Notes: generated by a model not told the origin, from the sequence alone. 64,000 nucleotides of DNA from Sphingobium cyanobacteriorum (GCF_030580935.1 NZ_JAUQOM010000001.1:744001-808000); one strand, 5' to 3'. Shown: positions 16,908 to 25,531, counted from the stretch's first letter. Numbers and translations: made by a program.

Positions 16908-18596
16908 TCACGCCAATGCTTTGTAGAAGAAGCGCCGGAACCTGACCGATCCGTCCCCGGTTGCAAACAGGGCGGGTCTCAGGCTCAGCAGGTCGTCCAT
17001 CGTATTGGCATGATAGCCCGACACTTCGTTGCGGACGCCGTGACGGGTCCATGTCGCGCCGTCCATGCTGTAATAGAATGTCACGATCTGATGCGCGTTG
17101 ACGATTCGGAGGAACAGTTGGCGCGAAGGCGGCGCGGGTTCGACCCAATAGCTTGGCTTGCCACCGCGATAGGTGATCATTGTCTGCCCGTCGATGCCCA
17201 TGCCCAGGAACAGCCGGTCGTTGAAGAAGAGCAGCAGGCCGCCCGTCGCTGCGCCAACCAGTTCCAATGCGACGCTGACGTCGTAGGCGCGGTCGCCGAC
17301 CTGCTGGACGAGGGGCGCGCTATCCTGCGGGCCGGTCCCCTTCCCTACCAGGGTCAGCGCGCCATGGCTGACGGATACGCGCCCGGCTTCGGCGGGGGCG
17401 CTGCCATGCAGGTTCCATCTTGTGCCCAGGCTTGCCTTGGCGAAATCGTCCGATCGCGCGAAACCGTGGGCAAGCGCGCGTCCTGCCGGCTTTGGCAACG
17501 GCCTGGACAGGTCGCCGCCGGTGGCCTTGAACCATCCATCGACCGTCCATGCGATCGGCTCCAGCAGCGTCTGGCGGCCCAGCGAGCGATAGCCGTTCTC
17601 GAACCCGTGATACATCATGTACCAGCGTCCGTCGGTGCCCTCGACACAGGTTGCATGCCCCCGCGACCACCACATTTCCGTGTCGCTGCGCGTGCGCTGG
17701 ATCGGATTATGCGGGCAATGCTCCCATGGGCCATGGATCGACCGGGATCGCGACGCGACGATCATATGGCCGGTGGCAGGGCCGCCGGTCCCGCCGACCG
17801 CGCTGACCAGATAGAAATAGGCGCCGCGCCGGAACAGCTTGGGGCCTTCGAGCGCATAGGCTTCGGTGATCCAGTCGTCCGGGTAGCGCCAGCCTTCATA
17901 GACGGTATCGACCGGGCCATCGGTGCGAAGGCCATCTGCCGACAGGCGCACCCGCTTGCCCGCGCTCAGGAACAGATAGCGATGGCCGTCCTCGCCCACG
18001 ACATGGCCCGGATCGATCAGCCCTCCGATGCCCAGGTCGATCGGGTCGCTCCACGGGCCGTCGATCGACGGGGCGTGGATGACATGGATGTTGGCGAAGC
18101 TCGCCAGCCCGGTGGACCAGGGCGCCCGCATGAACGGGATATAGATGAAATAGCGGTCGCCATGCTTGACCAGGTCCGGCGCAAACACCGTGCCCAACGG
18201 CTTGTGCAACGCCGGGCCAACCGGCGACCAGTTCACCAGGTCGCGGGAATGCCAGATCAGCAGGCCCGGCGAGGCTTCGAACGAGGAATGGGTCATGTAA
18301 TAATCATCGCCGTCCTTCAGGACGGACGGATCGGGATAGTCGCCCGCGATCACGGGGTTGAGATACAGGCCGTTGCCCAGATCCGCCTTGCGCTGACCTT
18401 CGATGCCACCGGCCCATTGCGGCGTATCGGCGCGGCATGCTGCATTGGCTGCATTGGCTGCATTGGCTGCATTGGCTGCATTGGCTGCATTGGCTTCATC
18501 CGCATGCGCCGATGCGCGGGCTGTGGGAGCAAGGGCTGCGGGCATCGCGGCAACGCCCGCGACGGCGAACCTCATCGCGTCCCGGCGCGTTGTCAT
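16908..18596 (-). CDS. GH43-family glycosidase (xylosidase/arabinosidase-like) with NAA repeat
   Basis: 562 residues. A Tat-like signal (TTRRDAMRFAVAGVAAMPAAL) is followed by a low-complexity (NAA)n tract at about 35-52, then a five-bladed propeller domain beginning NPVIAGDYPDPSVLKDGDDYY with the catalytic Asp of DYPDPS and an acidic EGPKLF motif, and a C-terminal beta-sandwich (GLLLFFNDRLFLGMGIDG) as in GH43 xylosidases. Such enzymes release xylose or arabinose. The six 9-bp repeats encoding the NAA tract are perfectly identical and so may vary in number between strains. Operon member between GMC and Gfo/Idh/MocA genes. Confidence 0.85.
   Translation of the reverse strand: MTTRRDAMRFAVAGVAAMPAALAPTARASAHADEANAANAANAANAANAANAACRADTPQWAGGIEGQRKADLGNGLYLNPVIAGDYPDPSVLKDGDDYYMTHSSFEASPGLLIWHSRDLVNWSPVGPALHKPLGTVFAPDLVKHGDRYFIYIPFMRAPWSTGLASFANIHVIHAPSIDGPWSDPIDLGIGGLIDPGHVVGEDGHRYLFLSAGKRVRLSADGLRTDGPVDTVYEGWRYPDDWITEAYALEGPKLFRRGAYFYLVSAVGGTGGPATGHMIVASRSRSIHGPWEHCPHNPIQRTRSDTEMWWSRGHATCVEGTDGRWYMMYHGFENGYRSLGRQTLLEPIAWTVDGWFKATGGDLSRPLPKPAGRALAHGFARSDDFAKASLGTRWNLHGSAPAEAGRVSVSHGALTLVGKGTGPQDSAPLVQQVGDRAYDVSVALELVGAATGGLLLFFNDRLFLGMGIDGQTMITYRGGKPSYWVEPAPPSRQLFLRIVNAHQIVTFYYSMDGATWTRHGVRNEVSGYHANTMDDLLSLRPALFATGDGSVRFRRFFYKALA
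18442..18495. repeat. Six perfect 9-bp tandem repeats inside the GH43 gene
   Basis: GCATTGGCT is repeated six times without a mismatch, encoding an Asn-Ala-Ala tract just after the signal peptide. Being in multiples of three, copy changes would lengthen or shorten the linker without a frameshift. Confidence 0.95.
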
Positions 18597-18632
18597 GATG
18601 CTTTCTCCCGACGCGCATCCGTCCGTGGCGGT

Positions 18633-20276
18633 TCAGGTCTGGTTGTCACGGGCGTCCTGCGCGATCAATTCGGCGGCGCGCCATCCGATCACCATTGCCG
18701 GGCCATTGGTATTGCCTGCGGGCGGAACAGGCATGACCGAACAATCCACGACCCGCAAACCGTCGATGCCATGCACACGCAACCGGCTGTCGACGACGCT
18801 GTCCTGCGCTGGTCCCATCCGGCAGGTGCCGGTCGCATGGATGCCAGGGCTGGTCAGCCATTCCAGGGCCTCACCAATCTGATCGTCGGTTTGGACGGAT
18901 GCGCCCGGCACCACTTCGTCGCCGACAAAGCGTTTGAGCGCCGGCTGCGCCATGTATCGGCGGACCAACCGCACCATATCGATCATGAAGGCCTTGTCGG
19001 CGGGATCGCCCCACCAGTTGGCGTCGATATCCACCATGTCGGCGACATCGCCCGACCGGATCGACACGCTGCCCCGGCTTTTGGGGCGCAGGGCGATGGC
19101 GTTCACGGTGATGCCCGGCTTGTCCTCCAGCGCGCCGCGCCCCGGATCGGCCTTCATCTCCTCGGACGATCGCATCGAAAACGGACCGATGCCAAATTGC
19201 ACGTCGGGCCAGTCGGCGGGGGACCGCATCGACAGGAGGGCGGTGACTTCCGGCGAGGTATAGGCCATCAGCCCCTTGCGCGTCAGATAATAGCGGGCGA
19301 CATGAGTCATCAGACGCCAGCCGGAAAATTCGCGATTGGCGCCGGGATCATTGTGCAGGCGGTAGGATATCGAAAACATCGCGTGATCGGCCAGGTTACG
19401 GCCAACCGCGGGCAGGTCGTGCAGCACCGGCACACCGGCCTGCGCCAGAACGTCCGCAGGGCCGACGCCCGATAGCTGCAACAATTTGGGGCTCTGGATG
19501 GCACCGGCGCTCAGGATCACGTCGCGGCGGGCACTAAAGCTCTGCACGCCGCTGTCGGTGCGGGCCCGCACGCCGGTCGCGCGCTTGCCTTCAATCTCCA
19601 CCTTTTCCACGACCGTATCGGTCAGCACGACCAGATTGGGCCGCCGCATCGCCGGCTTCAGGAACGCCTGATAGCTTGATGCCCGGCGCCCCCGCCGGCT
19701 CACGGTCGCCTGGGTATAGCCTATCCCGGTCGTGCCCGGCATATTGATGTCGTCCAGCCGGGGCAGGCCCATTTCGACCCCTGCCTCGATGGTCGCGGCG
19801 ATGGCCGGCGACCGATAGGGTAGCTGCGTGATTTGCAGCGGACCGCCTTTGCCGCGTGAGGGATGAGCGCCAGTGTCGCGATAGCTTTCCATCGCGCGAT
19901 AGCAGCGCTCGATTTCGCTCCAGCGCCATTCGCCATGCCCCGCCCGCGCCCAGCCATCAAAGTCGGCGGGCATGCCGCGCAGATACCAGGTGCCGTTGGT
20001 CGAGCTGGAGCCGCCGAGGCCACGGCCATAGGGCCATATCTCGCCCTCCGGCCGCCCGGCCTGCGCCTTGACCGGGAAATGCCAGAAATGCGTCGGATTG
20101 CCGAACATCTTCATGAAGGCGCGCGGCATGTTCACCAGTTCGGTCTCGTTGCGACCGCCTGCCTCGATCAGCAGCACGCGGCTGTTGCCGTCCGCGCTCA
20201 GCCGGTCGGCCAGCACGCAACCCGAAGAGCCTGCGCCAACGATGATATAGTCGAATTCGGTATCGGCAGAGGTCAT
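18633..20276 (-). CDS. GMC-family FAD-dependent oxidoreductase
   Basis: 547 residues, choline-dehydrogenase-like. It has the FAD dinucleotide motif YIIVGAGSSGCVLADRL, the GMC signature LGGSSSTNGTWYLRG, the second signature LSAGAIQSPKLLQLSGVGP, and catalytic His in GIHATGTCRMG with Asn in AGNTNGPAMVIG. It oxidises an alcohol with FAD. In known C-glycoside routes an FAD enzyme (CarA) oxidises glucose C3 of the glycoside before CarBC acts; this gene could fill that role, although it looks closer to the choline/alcohol-dehydrogenase branch than to pyranose oxidases. Thirteen bases separate it from the MFS gene upstream. Confidence 0.85.
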   Translation of the reverse strand: MTSADTEFDYIIVGAGSSGCVLADRLSADGNSRVLLIEAGGRNETELVNMPRAFMKMFGNPTHFWHFPVKAQAGRPEGEIWPYGRGLGGSSSTNGTWYLRGMPADFDGWARAGHGEWRWSEIERCYRAMESYRDTGAHPSRGKGGPLQITQLPYRSPAIAATIEAGVEMGLPRLDDINMPGTTGIGYTQATVSRRGRRASSYQAFLKPAMRRPNLVVLTDTVVEKVEIEGKRATGVRARTDSGVQSFSARRDVILSAGAIQSPKLLQLSGVGPADVLAQAGVPVLHDLPAVGRNLADHAMFSISYRLHNDPGANREFSGWRLMTHVARYYLTRKGLMAYTSPEVTALLSMRSPADWPDVQFGIGPFSMRSSEEMKADPGRGALEDKPGITVNAIALRPKSRGSVSIRSGDVADMVDIDANWWGDPADKAFMIDMVRLVRRYMAQPALKRFVGDEVVPGASVQTDDQIGEALEWLTSPGIHATGTCRMGPAQDSVVDSRLRVHGIDGLRVVDCSVMPVPPAGNTNGPAMVIGWRAAELIAQDARDNQT

Positions 20277-20289
20277 GAGGAGGCTCTTT

Positions 20290-21483
20290 TCAAGCGGTGG
20301 TGGCGTCCTGTCGGCGCCCCATGGAAAAGCGGACGAGCGCGGCGAAGATCAGCGCGATGACGCCCATCATCAGGATCGCAGGATCAAGGCCGCCAGCCCG
20401 CCCGACTATGGCGGACAGGATGGGAGGGCACAGGAAGGCGCCCGCGAAGAAGGACGTTGCCCATATCCCCATGCCGCGCCCACGCTGGTCGAACGGCAAC
20501 CGTGCCTGGCCCCAGGCCAGCAGTGCGGGAATGACCATGCCGCCGCCCAACTGCTGGACGGTGGCGCCGGCCACTGCGCCATAATAGCTGGTCGTCAGGC
20601 CGATCAGGATCATCCCTGCGCCGATCAGCCCGCCGGCGATGCCCAGCAACGCGCCGATGCTGTGACCATGCAAACGCCGGTACAGGAAGGCGCCCGCGAT
20701 GTAGGCAAGGCTGGTGGCCGCCTGGATCAACCCGACCTGGGTGGATGATCCGGCGCCGCGATCCGCCAGGATGGTCGCGATGTTCAACGGCTCGACATAA
20801 TAGATGATCGACGCGATCAGTGTGACCGACCCGATGGACAAGGCCGCAGCCCAGGGAAAGCCCGCTGGCTTGCCGGCCCGCCGGCCGCGATCGTCGGACA
20901 CAGGTTCATCGATGAAGGCGATGGCCATCAGCAGCAGCGGGACCGCCAGCGCATAGATGGCAAAGGGGCCGCGCCAGCTTGCATCCGCCAATATGCCGCC
21001 CGCCGCGATCAGCACCGTGCCGGCGATCGATGTCGCCGCCCCGGTCCAGGCGACCCAGCGATAGCGCTGATCGCCGAAATAATCGCCGATCAGCGCACTG
21101 GAAATCGTGATCGCAAAGGCGTCGGCCAAACCGAGCACCGCGCGGCTGGCGACGATCAGGATCAGATCGTCCACCACCAGCGGCGTCAGGCCGGCCAGAA
21201 TATAGAGCGCAATGCCACCGACAAAGGCCGGACGGCGGCCAAAGCGATCCGCGATCCATCCCGCCGCCGGCGCGAACAGCGCCGCGCACAGGGACGGGAT
21301 AGTGACGATCATCGGCACCAGCAGCCCGGCGTGCGGCAATCCGCCGAAATGCGCGAACAGCTTGGGGATGGCCGGGAAAAGAGCGACGATGGCCATGACA
21401 GGCAGGACCTGCGCAAAGACCAGCGTTACACCCTTGGCCGTCGGGTGTCGCAGCGGCCTGGCCTGCTGGAACGTCGCTGCCAT
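20290..21483 (-). CDS. Major facilitator superfamily transporter
   Basis: 397 residues with about twelve hydrophobic segments and the loop motif AGWIADRFGRRPAFVGG after TM2 (MFS motif A). Nine bases separate its start from the CarC-like gene. Expected to carry a glycoside, sugar or aglycone across the inner membrane, matching the outer-membrane receptor at the head of the operon. Direction and substrate cannot be told from the sequence. Confidence 0.88.
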   Translation of the reverse strand: MAATFQQARPLRHPTAKGVTLVFAQVLPVMAIVALFPAIPKLFAHFGGLPHAGLLVPMIVTIPSLCAALFAPAAGWIADRFGRRPAFVGGIALYILAGLTPLVVDDLILIVASRAVLGLADAFAITISSALIGDYFGDQRYRWVAWTGAATSIAGTVLIAAGGILADASWRGPFAIYALAVPLLLMAIAFIDEPVSDDRGRRAGKPAGFPWAAALSIGSVTLIASIIYYVEPLNIATILADRGAGSSTQVGLIQAATSLAYIAGAFLYRRLHGHSIGALLGIAGGLIGAGMILIGLTTSYYGAVAGATVQQLGGGMVIPALLAWGQARLPFDQRGRGMGIWATSFFAGAFLCPPILSAIVGRAGGLDPAILMMGVIALIFAALVRFSMGRRQDATTA

Positions 21484-21492
21484 GATCAGCCC

Positions 21493-21882
21493 CTATGCCG
21501 CCAGGGTCGGCGCCAAAGTCAGCGTCTTGCTGTCCTCCGCCACCAGCGGGAAGGGAAGATAGGATATGCGCAGGACTTCCTTGAGCGACAAATGATGATC
21601 GCCCGCGGCCAGGGGCTGCGGACATTGCACCATGATCGTCGCCTTGCTGCCAAAGGGCCAGCGCCGGTCATAGGCATGTTCCATGTCGCAAAGCGCGATC
21701 GGCCCCTTGCCTTCATCGAACAGGATCGCGTCGCGGGGCACGGCCTGGCCGTCAACGCTCACCACCAGGTCCTCGATCATCGACAGGCCAAGGCCGCGAT
21801 AATAGCCCAGCATGACATCGAAGGAAAAGCCGTCCGCGGTGCTGCGCAGGCTGCCATCTACCAGAATATATTTGTCGAACAT
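21493..21882 (-). CDS. C-glycoside deglycosidase beta (small) subunit-like protein
   Basis: 129 residues, all-beta, no signal peptide. The landmarks YYRGLGLSMIEDLVVSVDG, the DRRWPFG stretch and the closing VLRISYLPFPL match my knowledge of the small subunits of 3-keto-C-glycoside deglycosidases (CarC, DgpB; DUF6379 family), about 130-140 residues in that family. The small subunit packs on a TIM-barrel alpha subunit and contributes to the active site. The gene follows, by 59 bp, exactly such a TIM-barrel gene, which strengthens the call. Biochemical activity on a C-C glycosidic bond is inferred; action on 3-keto O-glycosides is an alternative. Confidence 0.78.
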   Translation of the reverse strand: MFDKYILVDGSLRSTADGFSFDVMLGYYRGLGLSMIEDLVVSVDGQAVPRDAILFDEGKGPIALCDMEHAYDRRWPFGSKATIMVQCPQPLAAGDHHLSLKEVLRISYLPFPLVAEDSKTLTLAPTLAA

Positions 21883-21941
21883 CGCGTCAATTGCCTTTCA
21901 AAATGCAGGGAACGGCCAGCATGTGCGATAGCGCCGGGGCC

Positions 21942-22958
21942 TCAGCCAACGGCGTCCGCAGCGCTCCGCGCCTCGGCCTTGGCGATCAACTGTTCGAACA
22001 TGATGTGCTGACGCCGCACCTGTTCGCGGCTGTCGACCGGCTGCACATCCTGAACCCAGCGATTGCCTTCATATTCGCTCGACAGATAGCCTTCCCAGCC
22101 ACCCGCGACGAGTTCGTTGATGACCTCCTCATAGGCATGGGTCGGATCGGTGCAATCTGCATCCATTTCATAGAATTTCGCCTGGATATGGCGGAAATAG
22201 GGAATGTAATCGCGGATACGCCTGGGGTTGGCATAGGGGTGATGGCGCAGCGTTTCGGCCATCGCCACTTCCGCCTTGTTGCCCTTCATCTTCACGGCGA
22301 CTTCGTAGATGACATATTCCGCCATGATCTTCTGTTCATGCTGGTCCAGGATGAACTCGACGACCTCCGGCCGGGCGCCCTGCCGGATGAAGCGGTCGCG
22401 AAAGACTGGCGGATAATGTTTCATGAAAATGCCCATGTCGGGCAACAGGCCAAGATGCCTGGTGCCCAGCCGGTCGGCCACTTCCACCGTGCGCAGGATC
22501 CAGGCATGGTCCATATGCCAGGGGGCATGGACTTCCACCCCCATATGAACGTCCAGTTCTTCGGCATAGGGAACACAGCGTTCCAATATGTCCGGTCGCA
22601 CGAACACCAGCACCCGCATGTTGCGAATGCCCAGCCTGTTGCAGAGCAGGAGATCGCGGCGGATCGACGCGACCTGCTCGTCATCGGTCATCAACCGGTC
22701 CTTGCGGATCTTGGTGTCCAGGAACATGTCGTAACAGGTCAGTTCCGCGCCATGCCGCGCCATCATCTCCTGCCACGCGGCAATGTCATGATCCGATATG
22801 TTCGGGAATGCCGGCATATTCTGTTCAGGCAGGATTTCGATCCCCTTGGCGCCGATGGACGCGGCAAAGGCGACACAGTCGTCCACCGTCATCTGCCCCA
22901 GGAACATTTCCTCCTGAAAACTGTAGAGGCTGACGCCGCGTTTGATTTTGGAAGTCAT
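21942..22958 (-). CDS. C-glycoside deglycosidase alpha subunit-like TIM-barrel protein
   Basis: 338 residues of the sugar phosphate isomerase/epimerase (xylose-isomerase-like TIM barrel) superfamily, no signal peptide. Opens KIKRGVSLYSFQEEMF; probable metal ligands are Glu in GVEVHAPWHMDH, Asp in LGLLPDMGIF, His in FRHIQAKFYEMD and Glu in LSSEYEGNRW, the Glu-Asp-His-Glu set used by this superfamily for Mn. CarB/DgpC-type alpha subunits share this fold and are always paired with a small beta subunit, as here (next gene). The pair would cleave 3-keto glycosides by deprotonation at C2 and elimination of the aglycone. Second gene of the operon after the TonB receptor. Confidence 0.78.
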   Translation of the reverse strand: MTSKIKRGVSLYSFQEEMFLGQMTVDDCVAFAASIGAKGIEILPEQNMPAFPNISDHDIAAWQEMMARHGAELTCYDMFLDTKIRKDRLMTDDEQVASIRRDLLLCNRLGIRNMRVLVFVRPDILERCVPYAEELDVHMGVEVHAPWHMDHAWILRTVEVADRLGTRHLGLLPDMGIFMKHYPPVFRDRFIRQGARPEVVEFILDQHEQKIMAEYVIYEVAVKMKGNKAEVAMAETLRHHPYANPRRIRDYIPYFRHIQAKFYEMDADCTDPTHAYEEVINELVAGGWEGYLSSEYEGNRWVQDVQPVDSREQVRRQHIMFEQLIAKAEARSAADAVG

Positions 22959-23012
22959 GGGTATTCAGCCTCCGGCAAGCACACGCAAAACAGGGAAAGC
23001 GATGATCGTCCC

Positions 23013-23039
23013 GGCGGCCCGGCGACAGGCCGGACCGCC
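23013..23039. terminator. Intercistronic hairpin after operon TonB receptor
   Basis: GGCGG-C-CCGGC / GCCGG-A-CCGCC with a GACAG loop begins nine bases after the receptor stop on the minus strand. With no T-run it probably protects the receptor mRNA or attenuates, rather than ends, transcription into the enzyme genes. Confidence 0.5.
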
Positions 23040-23047
23040 AGGCCGCA

Positions 23048-25390
23048 TCAGAATTCAAATCCGAAATTGACGCCGATCTGGCGGACGGAATTGAAATTGG
23101 TCAGGAAAGCCGTGCCCAATCGGCCGTTATTGGCCTCGCCCGGATCGATGCTCAGCGACGATGGCACGAACTTGTCGGAACAGTTGCGGCAGAAGATCGA
23201 CGCACGCCAGCCGTTCAGGCTTTGCAGCCCGATGCTCGCGCCCAGCGTCTCATAGCCGCCCAGCCGCGTCCCCGGCGCCTGGTTGATCGTGAACCATTGC
23301 GACGAACGATGCAGGATATTGCCTTCGACAAAGGCGTTGAGCGATGCGTCGAGCGCCCACTCATATTGCACTTGCGCCGTGGCGACCAGTTTGGACGAGG
23401 CGGGCGTGCGCAAGCCGCCTGCATTGAACTGACGGCCGGTTGCCACATTGCAGGATGCATCAGGCTGGCCGACATAGCATTCCGTGCCGGGGAAATCCTG
23501 GAACTTGGAATCCAGCAAGGTTGCCGCCAGGTTGAAGGTCAGGCCGCGCTGCGGCCGCGCGTTGATCGACAGTTCGATGCCCTGGCTCTTGGCCGACGCC
23601 GCATTTTGAACGATGGTCGATCCCAATTCCGGGTTGAAGGACGACACCTGAAGATTTTTGAACTTCGACCGGAATGCCGCCAGATTGAATATCAGCTTGC
23701 GGTCCAGCAGGCTCGACTTCAGACCCACTTCGATATTGTTGTTGATCTCCGGCTGGACGACCGGCGACACGCCCAGGCGGGGGACATTCTGCGAGAAGCC
23801 CGGCCCTTTATAGCCGCGTCCGAACGTGCCGTAGGCCATGATGTCAGGCGTGAAATTATATTGCGCGCCCAGACGATAGCTGAAATTGGTATTCGATACC
23901 TTGTCGGACGTGACAAGCGGAACGCCCAATGTCACGAAATACAGGCCTTGATGCTGCGCCAGATCGGCGCTGAGCCGGTCGTGCGTGACACGCCCGCCCG
24001 CGATCAGTTTCAGATTGTCGACCACTTCATAAGTGAATTGCCCGAACGCGGCGTAGCTTTTGCTCTTAAGGTCGAACTTGCCGTCCTGCCCCAGGAACGC
24101 CGTATTGCTGCGCCGGCACTGGCCAGGCCCTGTGCCGATGTTGGTCGCACCGACGCAGAAGGGGAAATTGGGCAGCACGACCGCCGGCAGGAAGTTGAAC
24201 CCATAAAGGGCACTTTCGTTCTTGGTATGGCCGCTGTAGAAAAACAGGCCCATCTGTCCGGTGAAACGATTGGCCGCGGGCAGCGCGACCCGCAATTCGT
24301 TCGTAAACTGGCTATAATCCGTCTTGGACTGGTTGATGTCGACGCCGTTCACATTGGTATAGTCGGTATCGAAATTCTGGCGACGGCTTGCCGCTTTCCA
24401 TGCCGCGATATTGCTGACCTCGACACCGGACGGCAATTCATACGACAGTTTCGCCTGGATGCCGCCACGCTTCACGTCCCGGTAGAAATCGCCTCCACCG
24501 CCGATCAGCAAGTTGCCCAGGCCAGGCTCGATGCCGATAGCCTGCAATGGTCCCCGCGCCTGGGCATTGGGCGCCAGGCTGGCATAGGGGCGATCAAAAT
24601 AGGTCGCGATGCCATGTTCTTCATTATAGTCGCCAATGATGTAGAGCGAGACCGCATCGCTGAATTCGACCAGATATTTTGCGCGCACCCCATATTGGGT
24701 CTGGCCAAAATCGCCCTTGCCGCTGCCGATGAACTTCACCACCGGATCCTGCGACGAATAGACCGCATTGATGCGCAGCGCGGATTTTTCGCTGACCGGC
24801 AGATTGATCGTGCCCTGGCCGATGAAGCCCAGCCCATTATTTGGCGTGGTCGGCCGATGAACGCCCTCAAGCTGAAGGTCGCCGCTGAACTTGCCCAGTT
24901 CCGGGCGCCGCGTCACGATGTTGAGCAGGCCGGCCGACGCATTCTTCCCGAACAGCAGGCCCTGCGGTCCGCTCAACACTTCGACCTGTGCCACGTCGTA
25001 AAATGTGCCGACCGCGCCGCCCAGGATCGAACTGACCAGATTGACTTCATCCTGCGCGATGGCGACGCTCGATTCCAGCCCCTGCTGAAATGCCAGGGTG
25101 CCGACGCCGCGCACCGTGAAATTATTTTCGCCACTGACCTGAAGGCTGGGCGCGGCCTGGCTCAACTGGCTCAGATTGCTGATGCCGCGCGCCTCAAGCC
25201 CTTCGGCGGTCACTGCGGTGACGCTGACCGGCACGTCCTGCAGGCGCTCCGCGCGGCGCTGGGCCGTGACCACGATATCGGTCGAACCGTCCGTCGCCAT
25301 GTCCGCCTGGGCGGGCAGGCTCGCCGTATCAGCCTGCGCCAGCGCTGGCGTGGCCGCACCAAGAAACAGCGTGAATATCAGCTTGTGCAT
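23048..25390 (-). CDS. TonB-dependent outer-membrane receptor (head of glycoside operon)
   Basis: 780 residues. Signal peptide ends near PALAQA; plug domain DIVVTAQRRAERLQDVPVSVTAV, FTVRGVGT, VEVLSGPQGLLFGKNASAGLLNIVTRRP; beta-barrel ending IGVNFGFEF. A strong AGGAGGG ribosome site lies nine bases before the ATG. It is first in a minus-strand run of nine closely spaced genes and is divergent from a NodD-like LysR gene, so it most likely imports the glycoside that the operon degrades. Confidence 0.93.
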   Translation of the reverse strand: MHKLIFTLFLGAATPALAQADTASLPAQADMATDGSTDIVVTAQRRAERLQDVPVSVTAVTAEGLEARGISNLSQLSQAAPSLQVSGENNFTVRGVGTLAFQQGLESSVAIAQDEVNLVSSILGGAVGTFYDVAQVEVLSGPQGLLFGKNASAGLLNIVTRRPELGKFSGDLQLEGVHRPTTPNNGLGFIGQGTINLPVSEKSALRINAVYSSQDPVVKFIGSGKGDFGQTQYGVRAKYLVEFSDAVSLYIIGDYNEEHGIATYFDRPYASLAPNAQARGPLQAIGIEPGLGNLLIGGGGDFYRDVKRGGIQAKLSYELPSGVEVSNIAAWKAASRRQNFDTDYTNVNGVDINQSKTDYSQFTNELRVALPAANRFTGQMGLFFYSGHTKNESALYGFNFLPAVVLPNFPFCVGATNIGTGPGQCRRSNTAFLGQDGKFDLKSKSYAAFGQFTYEVVDNLKLIAGGRVTHDRLSADLAQHQGLYFVTLGVPLVTSDKVSNTNFSYRLGAQYNFTPDIMAYGTFGRGYKGPGFSQNVPRLGVSPVVQPEINNNIEVGLKSSLLDRKLIFNLAAFRSKFKNLQVSSFNPELGSTIVQNAASAKSQGIELSINARPQRGLTFNLAATLLDSKFQDFPGTECYVGQPDASCNVATGRQFNAGGLRTPASSKLVATAQVQYEWALDASLNAFVEGNILHRSSQWFTINQAPGTRLGGYETLGASIGLQSLNGWRASIFCRNCSDKFVPSSLSIDPGEANNGRLGTAFLTNFNSVRQIGVNFGFEF

Positions 25391-25420
25391 TTCGCATCCC
25401 TCCTGAAGGGCTGGACCATC

Positions 25421-25439
25421 CGCATCGCGTGACGATGCG
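25421..25439. promoter_or_regulatory. Perfect 7-bp inverted repeat upstream of operon
   Basis: CGCATCG-CGTGA-CGATGCG lies 31 bp before the receptor start in the divergent LysR/receptor region. It contains ATC-N7-GAT, reminiscent of but not equal to the ATC-N9-GAT of nod-box half sites. Operator or 5' UTR hairpin. Confidence 0.45.
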
Positions 25440-25521
25440 GCAGCCAGCCTTTTTATTGGCTCTTCAATGTTGGTCGTTCGCTGCCGAACCTTCGTAGCGA
25501 GGGGATAATGCCACCATGGCC

Positions 25522-25531
25522 TTCATATGAA
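25522..25531. promoter_or_regulatory. 10-bp palindrome TTCATATGAA near LysR gene
   Basis: A perfect palindrome about 60 bp before the LysR start. It may be the autoregulatory part of the LysR binding region or chance. Confidence 0.25.

Noticed and set aside
18442-18495. Short regular repeats as a CRISPR array
   Set aside because: The repeat is 9 bp, has no spacers and is in frame inside a GH43 gene.
16788-19475. A 2.7-kb open frame on the plus strand containing GCIGCIGC-type repeats
   Set aside because: Antisense to the Gfo/Idh/MocA, GH43 and GMC genes, all of which show intact catalytic motifs; the repeat is the reverse of the GH43 NAA array.
25421-25439. A true nod box
   Set aside because: Half-site spacing is ATC-N7-GAT instead of ATC-N9-GAT and the wider nod-box consensus is not found.
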